NCBI GenBank assembly: GCA_049999725.1
Contig: JBNGIS010020215.1
Location: 1-26,858 of the forward strand
Reading direction: 5' to 3'
DNA: 26,858 bases
From: Haplomitrium mnioides
Lineage: Eukaryota > Marchantiophyta > Haplomitriopsida > Calobryales
Shown: piece after piece, positions 10,209-18,742 of the stretch
Position numbering within the stretch: the first letter of the stretch is position 1
Layout of the letters: every line of letters begins with the position of its first letter
Made by a program: the position numbers and the translations under genes
The notes under the pieces: generated by a model
Told to the model about the DNA's origin: nothing
Database searches by the model: none
Seen by the model: only the letters and a program-made list of their open reading frames with translations

Positions 10209-10376
10209 GAAGTTTCTAGAAGAAGAAGCTTATAGAAGCTTCTAGAAGATAAGAGAAGAAGAAGCTTAGAGAAGCTTCTAGAAGGCTTGAGAAGACTAGA
10301 GATGCTTCTAGATAAAGAAATAAGATTCTAGAAGAGAAGCTTCTAGAAAGCGTCGGAAGCATAGACGATTCTAGAA
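10209..10376 (+). promoter_or_regulatory. Cluster of heat-shock-element motifs in the E LTR
   Basis: Four perfect three-unit elements of the form GAAnnTTCnnGAA are seen at 10209-10221, 10235-10247, 10271-10283 and 10336-10348. Additional TTCnnGAA pairs lie at 10326-10333 and 10369-10376. They sit 60-230 bp upstream of the TATA box, where an LTR enhancer would be. Binding of heat-shock factors to such repeats is established in plants; activity here is inferred. Confidence 0.6.
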
Positions 10377-10437
10377 AGGGACCAAAGAAGGTTCCTAAGG
10401 ACTAACATGACTTCTTAGTGAAGTCTTGTAAATGAAG

Positions 10438-10446
10438 TATAAATAG
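10438..10446 (+). promoter_or_regulatory. TATA box of the E LTR
   Basis: TATAAATAG is followed by GAGAGGGGC and lies about 160 bp before the PBS. The same motif in the G LTR has similar downstream sequence. Confidence 0.6.
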
Positions 10447-10599
10447 AGAGGGGCTTGACCCTTCTCCCTCATTCAGGAGTTTGGAAAGTCTAGTATGAAA
10501 TTTCTTTCTCTTATCTCTTTTTCTTTCCTCTCTTGTTAAACATATTGTCTTTTCACAAAAGTATACTGATGTGCTACTAGTTAGTCGAGAGTTTGAAAA

Positions 10600-10611
10600 T
10601 GGTATAAGAGC
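10600..10611 (+). other. Primer-binding site of element E
   Basis: TGGTATAAGAGC differs by one base from TGGTATCAGAGC, the common plant PBS complementary to the 3' end of initiator tRNA-Met. It lies immediately after the LTR. Confidence 0.75.
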
Positions 10612-10920
10612 GAGGTTTTGCTTGCATGTTGGAAGATTTGTGATAAAGATTTATGAAGATAGATAGAGGGATTTATATTGCACCTAGGTTTCCACATGTC
10701 AATCTTCTTAATATCCAAATTCAATATATAGATAAGCAGATGTTTTGGCAACGAATAGTCGACCATTTTTGGATTTGAGTTTATGTGACAAGTAACAGAA
10801 TTTGACATACCATTTCTTTACCCAATTGTCATTTTTACCAAAGTTTGGAGTTGCATAATCTTTTTTTTGTATTAGACTCCTTAAGTTGTTGATTGATTAG
10901 AGTGCTACAAATGTCATACA
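10612..10920 (+). other. Leader of element E
   Basis: About 310 nt lie between the PBS and the proposed gag start. The stretch is AT-rich, and no coding or structural motif is recognised. Confidence 0.5.
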
Positions 10921-12000
10921 ATGGGAAGTGTCGAGAATGAGACTGTAGGATTGGCATATGGAGAGCATGAGCAACAACTCCAATGGATGATGTCAAAGTT
11001 CCAAGCAATGGAAGCCTCTTTGATAGCACGGTAAGAGGAGAATAGTCTGTTATTAAATGAAATTACGCAACTTCGAGCAAGTCAACAATCACATACAAAG
11101 GTCAATCAAGATACATTGTTACAAAACATGGCAAAATCTTCAAGGATAGAGCCCTACTGTAGTAGCCAAGAGATGGGTGTGCTTGAAGGTTGGATTTATC
11201 AAATGGAAGTGCACATGTATTATTTTCCATCAGCATTGACTTATATATATATCAAGGTCTCTTTATTAGATCATTCTTTTTAGACATTGTCTCAATATAG
11301 CTACAAATTTGGGAGCGATTTCAAAGAATTGAAGGGAAATTACTCTCTTGGAGCACACTAAAACAAGGATTCCTCCAACAATTCCAAGTCGTGGGTGCTT
11401 TAACAACGGCTCAAATGAAATTATGGGAATTGAGACAACAAGGACACATCCATCAATGCATTGAGGACTTCTGTAATCTACAAGTGCAAATTGTAGACAT
11501 GAGTCAAGCGAAAGCATTGGACAACTTCAAATGAGGATTAAAACGAAGGGTCCAATGGAAGTCATCTTGCGAGATCCTTGCGATGAGAATAAAGCTATAT
11601 CAATAACTCAAAAGATTGAAGGGTTACTAATGTATAGGCATCATGAGCACTCACAATGCACTATTTATCAATCTTGACCAGCACAAATAGAGTTGGATCA
11701 CCTTGGAATGATTTTTTTCTACATAAGAATCTTCAATATGGCAAGAATTATGGATTCCTACTGGTTTCATAGGCATCATTGTCACCAAAAACAAGTACAC
11801 TAGATGAAGCACCTAGAGTAGAAACTTGCTAGTATTTCAAGTGTGGGAGATTTGGTCATAGTTCTCCTAATTATAGGGTTGGAAGAAACAATAGACCTAT
11901 TCAATGACCCCTCAACAATATGACTAGCGAAGACAACCAAAATATGTAAAGTAATGAGGTTCAAGAGAACGAAAGCAACCAATAAAGCAACCTCTTCATC
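10921..12000 (+). pseudogene. gag: Gag relic of element E
   Basis: The ATG at 10921 opens MGSVENETVGLAYGEHEQQL and a heptad-like helix that would form a coiled coil (LQWMMSKFQAMEASLIAR, then a stop, then EENSLLLNEITQL). After VLEGWIYQMEVHMYYF the capsid part moves between frames. The best block is LKQGFLQQFQVVGALTTAQM, followed by KLWELRQQGHIHQCIEDF and VDMSQAKALDNFK, the retrotransposon gag signature. A single zinc-knuckle relic at about 11836-11880 (YFKCGRFGHSSPNY) has lost its first and last Cys. Numerous stops and shifts are present. The gag is unlike that of A/D and unlike the N-terminus of G. Confidence 0.7.
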
Positions 12001-12079
12001 TTATAGGTTGGATGCAACATAAAAGATGAGAGGCATCTAAGTGGAAGAAGGAATATAATCACTTGGGAGGAAAAACGTC

Positions 12080-15000
12080 ACAATTTATTGTGACAAATAG
12101 AAAACTAGAAGGAGTAGAAGTAAGGGTTCTTTTTTACCTTGGAGCTATAGAGAACTTTTTATCAAAAACTACTGCATTGAAGCTTGGTCTCTCCTTAGAG
12201 AAGAGCTAGAAGTAGAAGGTAGAACTACCGAATGGGCAAAAAGAGGTGATTGAGACTCTACCTCGAAGCATCGAGTTGCAGATGGGTAAGTATGTTGAGA
12301 AGATAGAATGGAGAGTGATTTGTATTGCATACTATAATACTATTCTTGCAATGCTTTGGATGGAGCAACATAATCCTCAAGTTGATTGGCGAATAAAGAT
12401 AGTAACAACGCTATAATAGAAGAGTTATGAAGATTGTATCTAATGAGATAGACGGAGCCTACCACTCTTTGCTATAAGCACTAAAGTCATCAATCCAAAG
12501 GATCTCTTATTTTTTGGGTTGCAGCTTTCAGTCCAAGGGTTCTATTATTTTTTTGGGTTAATTCGAGATGTGGAGTATACTATGGTGAGCCTAAACAAAG
12601 ACATCTGAGTTCCAAATGAGTTTCAAGGAATATAAAAGGAATTCAAATATGTGTTTCCAAACAATCTACCCTCTAAACTTCCTCTTCAAAGGCACATTGA
12701 CCACAAAATTGGGGTAACTCCATGAAGCATTCCCCCTTACAAAGCACCATATGGATTGTCCCAAAATAAGCTTGAGGAATGCAATGCACAAGTTAAAGAG
12801 TTTCTTTTGAAAGGATTCATTCAACCTAGTATTTCTCCATATGATGCCTCTATTTTTTTTGTGAAGAAGAAGGATGGCACCATGCGTATGTGCATTGATT
12901 ATATAGCATTGAATCAACAAACAATGAAAAATAAATATCCATTGCCATTAATGGATGATTTATTTGATCAACTTCACGGAGCTAAATTCTTCACCAAACT
13001 GGATTTGCGTAGTGGCTATCAGCAAATACAAGTGACAGATGAAGATGTTTCCAAAGCAGCCTTTCAAAGTCGTTATGTCCACTTTGAATATCTTGTGATG
13101 CCATTCGAGTTGACCAATGCTCTTACCAGATTCATGAGGTTAATCAATTATATCTTTCACCCATTTTTTGACAAGTTTGTCATTGTTTTTCTTGATAATA
13201 TTTTGATTTATAGCCGAAGTCTTGTTGAGCATCAAAACCACTTGCCGTAAGTATTGCAAGTCCTGCGAGATAATGAATTATATGCAAAACCTTCCAAGTA
13301 TGAATTTGGAAGAAACGCGGTAGATAACCTTGGCTATCATGTTAGTGCTCAAAGTATACAAGTGATGCAAGATAAAGTTGACGCAGTTTAATGGTGGACA
13401 ACTCCAGAGGATGTTACCCAATCACATAGATTTTTTGATTTGACAACTTTTTATTGATGATTTGTGAAAAACTTTGCACGCATTATGCATGCATTGATTG
13501 AGTTGGTTGGGAAAAATGTACGTGGAAATAGGGATCTTAACAAGAGTTAGCCTTCCAAACCTTGAAAATTGGATTTCTTCATGCACCCATCTTCAAGCGG
13601 TATGATTCGACTAAGCCTGTCAAGATTATGGTGGATGCTTTAGAGGTTTCTATTGGTGGAGTTTTCTTCCAAGAATGAGAGGATGGATAGCAACTTGTGG
13701 CTTTCTTCTCAAAGAAGATGCAAGCTGCATAGTCAAACTACCATACAATAGAGCGAGAAGAATCGGCCATCGTACTTGCCACCAAACATTGGAAACACTA
13801 CTTGGGTGACAAGGAGTTTATTGTAGAGACTGATCACAAGCCCTTGATATATTGTAAGACTCAAAAGGATCCATCAAAGCGCCAAGTTTGTTGGGTAGAC
13901 TTGCATCCAAAAAATCATATGAAGATTGTATATGTGGAGGGTAAAAATCAACTAGTAGATCATTTGTCACGTATGCTTCAAGCTAATCATGTTTCAATAG
14001 TTTCAGTTAACCCCAAGTGGTGGCAACAACTTGTTGAAGCCACTCGCCATGATTTAGAAATCCAGGCCTCAAAATGCAAGAAGGGCTTCCATGAGGTTCG
14101 AGGCATACTCTTCCAGAATTGAAGACTTTGAGTGCTTCAAGACGCATCACTTCGCACCATTGTGCTCCAAGAGGTCCATAATACGGCTGTGGCAGGACAT
14201 ATCAACATTGCAAAAACACTTAAGTTACTTCAACGATCTTACTATTTGCCAAATATGGCTAAGGTTACAGAGAAGTATGTACAAAGTTGTCTCGCATGTC
14301 AACAGAACAAGGCGAGTAATCAAAAGCCTACGCAGCTTCTACAAATTCTTCCTAGTCTCAATCAACGATGGGAACATGTGAGCTTGGATTTGGTGTGTGA
14401 ACTTCCAAGTGCTTCTAAAGAGCATGACTCTGTAGTAGTTTTTGTTGATAAGTTGAGCAAGTTGATCTATATTTGAGCCACCACCAAGACCGTAACAGCT
14501 CCTGAGTTGGCACAACTATGCTTGGAGGTAGTCTTTTCTCAGCATGGGTATACTCTTATTGTTAAGGTTTGTCAAAGCATGTAGAGTGAGAGTTGGTGAG
14601 TAGCCAAAGCTATTACCATTTGCACTATAGGCTGATAGGACTACTCATAGCGTAGTGACTGGCTATATGTCAATTGAGTTAATGCAAAGGCATAAACCTA
14701 TCATGCTTGTTGAGGAGACTATCTTGAGTTAAAGTGTCTTACATTGGCAAGATCAGATATCGCGAGAGGAGTTGCTTACATTTCGGATTCAGCAATTAGA
14801 GAGGAGGCCTGAGGATATCTAGCTATTAGTGGAGAGGCTAAAGAGAGCAAGGTTGAAAAAAAAAACTAGATTTGATCAAACATATAGATTGAGACCACGT
14901 GATCTATATGAGGGAGATTGGGTATTGGTGTATGACAATAGCTTGGATAACCAGCATAGCACGGTGTGGAAGTTCTCTAAATGCAGGTTTGGACCTTATG

Positions 15001-15245
15001 TAGTAGTGATTGTGCATGACAATGCCACATATATCTTGAAAGAGTTGGATGGGACTTTGCTCAAAGTTCCAATTGTAGAAAAGTGGGTGAAATTGTTCAA
15101 GCAATGGGACCAAGAAAACGTTTTGGAGGATATTGGAGCTGACATGCCAGTGTTTGAAGAAGAAGAAAATCCAGAAGAGCATGAGGAAGACTTCACTTTA
15201 GAAGAAGGAAAAACCATCTACAACGTTTTCTTTCTTGGCGCCTAG
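12080..15245 (+). pseudogene. pol: Pol relic of element E (protease, RT, RNase H, integrase)
   Basis: Protease: VRVLFYLGAIENFLSKTTA near 12125-12175, where the catalytic DSGA is YLGA. RT: open from 12756 to 13250, with [20 protein letters not shown] and [16 protein letters not shown]. The YLDD box is FLDN at 13188-13199, so the second catalytic Asp is lost. RNase H: about 13740-13990 (HYLGDKEFIVETDHKPLIY). Integrase: zinc finger at 14132-14310 (HH then CLAC) and a core start with SLDLVCELP. At about 14540-14590 the core breaks off, and another integrase C-terminus follows (LPFAL, stop, ADRTTHSVVTGYM; then 14829-15245 with RLRPRDLYEGDWVLVYDNS and FGPYVV), ending in an acidic tail. I see no chromodomain. 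Many stops and frameshifts mean it is not functional. Confidence 0.85.
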
Positions 15246-15275
15246 TAGAGGATGCACAGGTTCAGAGGAGGTGGA

Positions 15276-15842
15276 TGTCGTGTTGTGGTTTGGCAAATAT
15301 ATGAAAGGTAGCAAGAAGAAGGGAGAAACAAATCATTCTTACCATGAGTGAATTTAGAGAAAAGTCAAGAAGAAGCAAGAAAGCATCTATCAAGAAGCTT
15401 CTAGAAACGAAAAAGTAGAGTTTGTCAGTGCTACGTGGAAGATACTCAAGATCCAGTAGATAATGACAAGATCGTTCTATTGGTTGTTCATGGATTCTTT
15501 TGGATTATGATCTCAAATATTTTGAAGATAATAGAGAGAGAAGTGGGGGAAGAAAAAAAAATCATCGAGGGGAAAACCATTGAGGCGACAGATATCGAGG
15601 GAGTGGGCGCTCAAAGCATACAAGTTCTACAGTAGGGCTAAATGATCCTATTGGTGGCAATCTTGGCAATGGATAGAGGATTCTTTGCTGCTCCTAATTT
15701 TCCTCTTTCAAATCCATTCTTCATTGGATTGTGGATAATTCTTCGAGATCATTTTCGACAGTGGATTGTATATCATTGTGGTGATAATTTTCTAACTTCG
15801 GTAATGAATTTGCCAATTTATGTTTTGTTACCAATCATCACC
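15276..15842 (+). repeat. 568-bp terminal segment of E (shared, inverted, with G)
   Basis: It begins TGTCGTGTTGTGGTTTGGC after a purine-rich GAGGAGGTGGA and ends CCAATCATCACC. The reverse complement at 22298-22866 matches throughout (567 against 569 bp) and ends at the same motif. It looks like a 3' LTR or 3' UTR: a perfect heat-shock-like motif sits in its first quarter, and a pyrimidine-rich block (CCTAATTTTCCTCTTTC) lies later. It does not match the 5' LTR of E. It ends exactly where the D LTR begins. Confidence 0.7.
15394..15406 (+). promoter_or_regulatory. Heat-shock-element motif in the E terminal segment
   Basis: GAAGCTTCTAGAA is a perfect GAAnnTTCnnGAA. It is retained at the equivalent place in the G copy (22737-22749). 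Confidence 0.45.
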
Positions 15843-16505
15843 TGTCAGCCGGTGACATGAGGCACTATTAAAGATTCCTTTCCTTGGAATCAGAAGCAAC
15901 ATTGGAGCATTGCTCCACTCTTAGAGGCTAAGGTACCCCAAAAGTAGCGAATCACCTCATAACAGTAAGTAAGAGTACAATATCCGATTCGAAGAGTAGA
16001 ATTGAGACTGTGACAGGGAAGGAAAGGAGGCTCGCTAGAGGTAATAAGCAAGGAGGTGGAAGAAAGAACGATATCAAAAGAGGAGGAAGATACGAGTCCA
16101 CATGAAGAAGGTCAAGAGAGCAGGACATTAATCGAAGATTCGACACCAAAAAGGAGGGGCCGTAGGTAAGGCGAAGGGCTGCATCGAAACTTTCAAGACA
16201 GCAGCTGAAGCAGTAACTAGAGAGATAGAATACACCTAGCACGTCAGGTACAACGATTGGAAGCAGAAGGGAAAAAACGACAACCCTCGTGAGGCAGCGA
16301 TGACACTAGGGATCGAGGGATGCTCCGTTTCCCTTGACGTTGATGGGCTTCACCAGGATCTAAATCTTTTTTGAACTCCTAAAAACCTGCTTGGCAGTTC
16401 CGAAGAAAGTATTGAAAAAATAAGAGGTCAAAATCTCTTCCAAAAGAATGTGCAGACATAGTCCCTTCAAGTCAAGTCAGCTTCAAAAACCCAGGTCACC
16501 ACGGC

Positions 16506-16950
16506 GGTCCAACTTCCACTTTGAAAGCAATGGCAGACGGCACCTTTCGAAAACAAGTCAACTTCAGACTCAATGGTTCTATGGTTATCTTTAGGCTCCC
16601 AGCCCGCAGAATACTTCGGACTCAACAGTCCGTTGGTCAACTTCGGAACCTGAGGTTCATTGACGGTCCAACTTCCACTTGGAAAGCCGCAACGACAGCG
16701 GACTTCGGAAACATGTCAACTTTAGACGCAACGATTCCGCGGTCAACGTTGGATTCATCAGTCCTATAGTCAACTTCGGAACCATGGTTCTCAGTGACAG
16801 TCCAACTTCCACTTGGAAAGCGACGGCAGACTTCGGAAACAAGTCAACTTCAGACACAACGGTTCCACAGTCAACTTTGGATGCAGTGGTTCCGCAGTCA
16901 ACTTCGGATTCATCAGTCCGCGGAATACTTCGGACTCACTGGACTGTGGA
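16506..16950 (+). repeat. Tandem repeat of 134-159 bp units, 3 copies, in the D LTR
   Basis: Units start at 16506, 16665 and 16799 with GGTCCAACTTCCACTTKGAA (AG at the start of the third). Each then has GACTTCGGAAAC or a variant, AAGTCAACTT and TTCATCAGTCC blocks. The GTCAA motif recurs at 16557, 16636, 16715, 16742, 16769, 16843, 16870 and 16897, plus 16471 just outside. Confidence 0.75.
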
Positions 16951-17240
16951 TCATATCTCTTAAGACTCTAGCATTGGTTCTCCACCGACCTCACTCTTGC
17001 CAATTGAACATTTTGGGCTTCATTGGCCACGACCTCTTCGGATATTATCTTCTTCGATTCTCATCTCATTCAGAGCTACTTCTTTGGATCCAACCTACGG
17101 AATATGCAACATTGGACTCACCGGAACGCAGAATACTTCGCATCATTCCTCAAATAGTATGGACAAGTGTCACCATGCCAATAAACCATTCAAACTACCA
17201 CTACGAGGGAAAGAGAAATGAGGGGTAAGAGCTCTCGCAA

Positions 17241-17263
17241 GGGGGGGGGGGGGGGGGGGGGGG
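17241..17263 (+). repeat. Run of 23 consecutive G
   Basis: A pure homopolymer within the D LTR. A comparable place in the B LTR (near 6979-6984) has six G followed by TATACATT. It could form G-quadruplexes; its exact length is prone to sequencing error. Confidence 0.9.
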
Positions 17264-18051
17264 ATATAAGAGGATACGCTACGATGTTGAGGAGGTTGGT
17301 GTGTATACAAACTTGAGGTGCGAAAGCGATCTCAAACAAGAAGACACAACGAGGGAGGGAGGAGAGAATTCTAGTGAAGCTTCACTTGAAGCGAGTGGAC
17401 TCGTGTAGGGGGCTAGCAGGGGTCGAGGTGGACTGAATGGGCGCTGAGAATCACTAGGCGGGGAGCTCTAGAGGCTCAGGTACTCTAGGTATACTCATCT
17501 CTGCAGGTGGATCAGCATTCGAAGGTGAATCAATTCTTGAAGTTGAAGAGGGTTCTTTCAGTCTTGAATTTGAGAGAGACTGCCGAGGGGGGATTTTGGA
17601 GTCGTCTCAACATCGACTGTGCAGAAGCATCAATCCCAAGAATGCTTGGAGTGCGTTTCTAATCTAATCTCTCAAGTGGAGCCAAGAGCGGAGTGGCTGC
17701 GTTAGTGCCCACGAACTATGGAGAAGATGCATTCAAGGTTCAGGATGGAGTGTGTGGCCAGCAGTCAAGAGGACTGTTTTCTAGAGGTGGAAGTTAAAGA
17801 AGACCTATTCTGAACCTGAGGAAGTAAATTCAAGGCTTCTCACAAGGGAAGTTGAAAAACTATCTGGACGGGGTGCGTGGGTGAGAGATTGAAGGAAGGT
17901 TGGAGTTGTTGGTTGATGAGGAGAGAAGTTTGCTGGGAAGATCCGATCCTATGACATTGAGGGGCATACATTTTTGGCACTGTTGAAGGTCAGATCTTGC
18001 ATCACCAAGGTCGTTCAGAATCAGAAAACATGAGGCGGAGCGCTATGTGTA

Positions 18052-18071
18052 TGTGTGTGTGTGTGTGTGTT
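18052..18071 (+). repeat. (TG)n microsatellite in the D LTR
   Basis: Ten TG units preceded by an imperfect TATGTGTA. The equivalent B position, near 7720-7740, has only a TGTGTTGTATATCTGTG relic. Confidence 0.8.
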
Positions 18072-18530
18072 AACTAGATTTGCCTTTTGGTTGTATTTTA
18101 TGAAATGCACTTTAGATATGAAGTAAACATGTATTTCAGCTTGTTCGAAACTTGGCAAAACCCTGCGAAGAGAGAGTCAGAACTGTAGACATTGCCTCTT
18201 TGTATTTGAGATGTTGGACCTTGATCCTATTTTGTAAGCAAGGTGTTTGGGTCCAGTTTTGGATCCCTGAAATATACTTCGGACTGCCACCAGAAGTGCT
18301 TCAGACTTGTATGTGTGTACTTCGGATTTCTGTGTGAATGAGCAGGATTGGCGTTGAAGTGATTGTTGATAAGTAGAAAGGTCTATAAGGTGAAGAGGAG
18401 CTTACTTAGGACCTCAAAGTGATAACTTGAATGTGGGGTCATCTCATAACATAACCTGAACCCTTGTTTTGTCACCCCTTCCTTCCAAAGTGGCACCTTG
18501 AAGGTTAAGGCTTGAAGGAGGGGCGTGACA

Positions 18531-18742
18531 TACATTTTTTGCGCAAGAAGGAGGGCAAAAGGTTTGCAAAAACCTGAGACCAACCCGAGACCAAGTTATC
18601 ATCTTGTATACAAAGGACCCCAAGGTCATATTGGACAGGGGTGAAAAGCTACGAGAAACAGACCACCTTGTTGTGAGCTCATTAAGAAAGAGTGGAGAGG
18701 GGTACCGACTTGTGGGTGGAGTTGGCTTTGCCTAGTGTTGTG
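18531..18742 (+). other. Leader of element D
   Basis: About 212 nt lie between the LTR and the gag ATG. The CCTGAGACCAACCC block is shared with A (minus strand, about 3535-3555). I cannot identify a standard primer-binding site at its start. Confidence 0.55.

Larger units (their letters stand above)
10140..10598 (+). repeat. 5' LTR of element E
   Basis: It begins TGTAACAATG and ends just before the PBS. It contains an upstream array of TTCTAGAAG motifs (10209-10376), a TATA box (10438-10446) and a pyrimidine-rich segment, typical of U3 then R/U5. The part after the TATA box (TATAAATAG, CCCTTCTCC, CATTCAGGAGTT) resembles the G LTR after its TATA box, so the two families are related. The 3' boundary is uncertain by one or two bases because the usual terminal CA is lost. 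Confidence 0.7.
10140..15842 (+). mobile_element. Element E: decayed, probably mosaic Ty3/gypsy retrotransposon
   Basis: The order is 5' LTR (10140-10598), tRNA-Met-type PBS (10600-10611), gag (10921 to about 12000), protease, RT, RNase H, integrase (about 12080-15245), then a 568-bp terminal segment (15276-15842). Up to about 14540 its RNase H and integrase resemble F closely (both KHWKHYLGDKEF, VEKYVQSCL or VEEYVQSCLGCQQNKA). From about 14590 the integrase end is of another type (ADRTTHS, GDWVLVYDNSLDNQH), and the terminal segment matches G instead of the 5' LTR. It lies in relic H on its left and touches the D LTR on its right. No target-site duplication was found. Confidence 0.75.
15843..18530 (+). 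repeat. 5' LTR of element D (about 2.7 kb)
   Basis: The ends are TGTCA (15843) and TGACA (18530), a perfect 5-bp terminal inversion of the TG...CA type. Collinear blocks with the B LTR lie at 17350-17900 and 18150-18530. Inside are a tandem repeat (16506-16950), a 23-G run (17241-17263) and a TG repeat (18052-18071). Open frames inside the tandem repeat have no motif. A gag leader follows immediately, so this is a 5' LTR. Confidence 0.7.

Noticed and set aside
15952-16242. Minus-strand 96-codon hydrophobic frame as a membrane protein
   Set aside because: It falls in the D LTR, has no supporting motif, and arises from a purine-rich plus strand.
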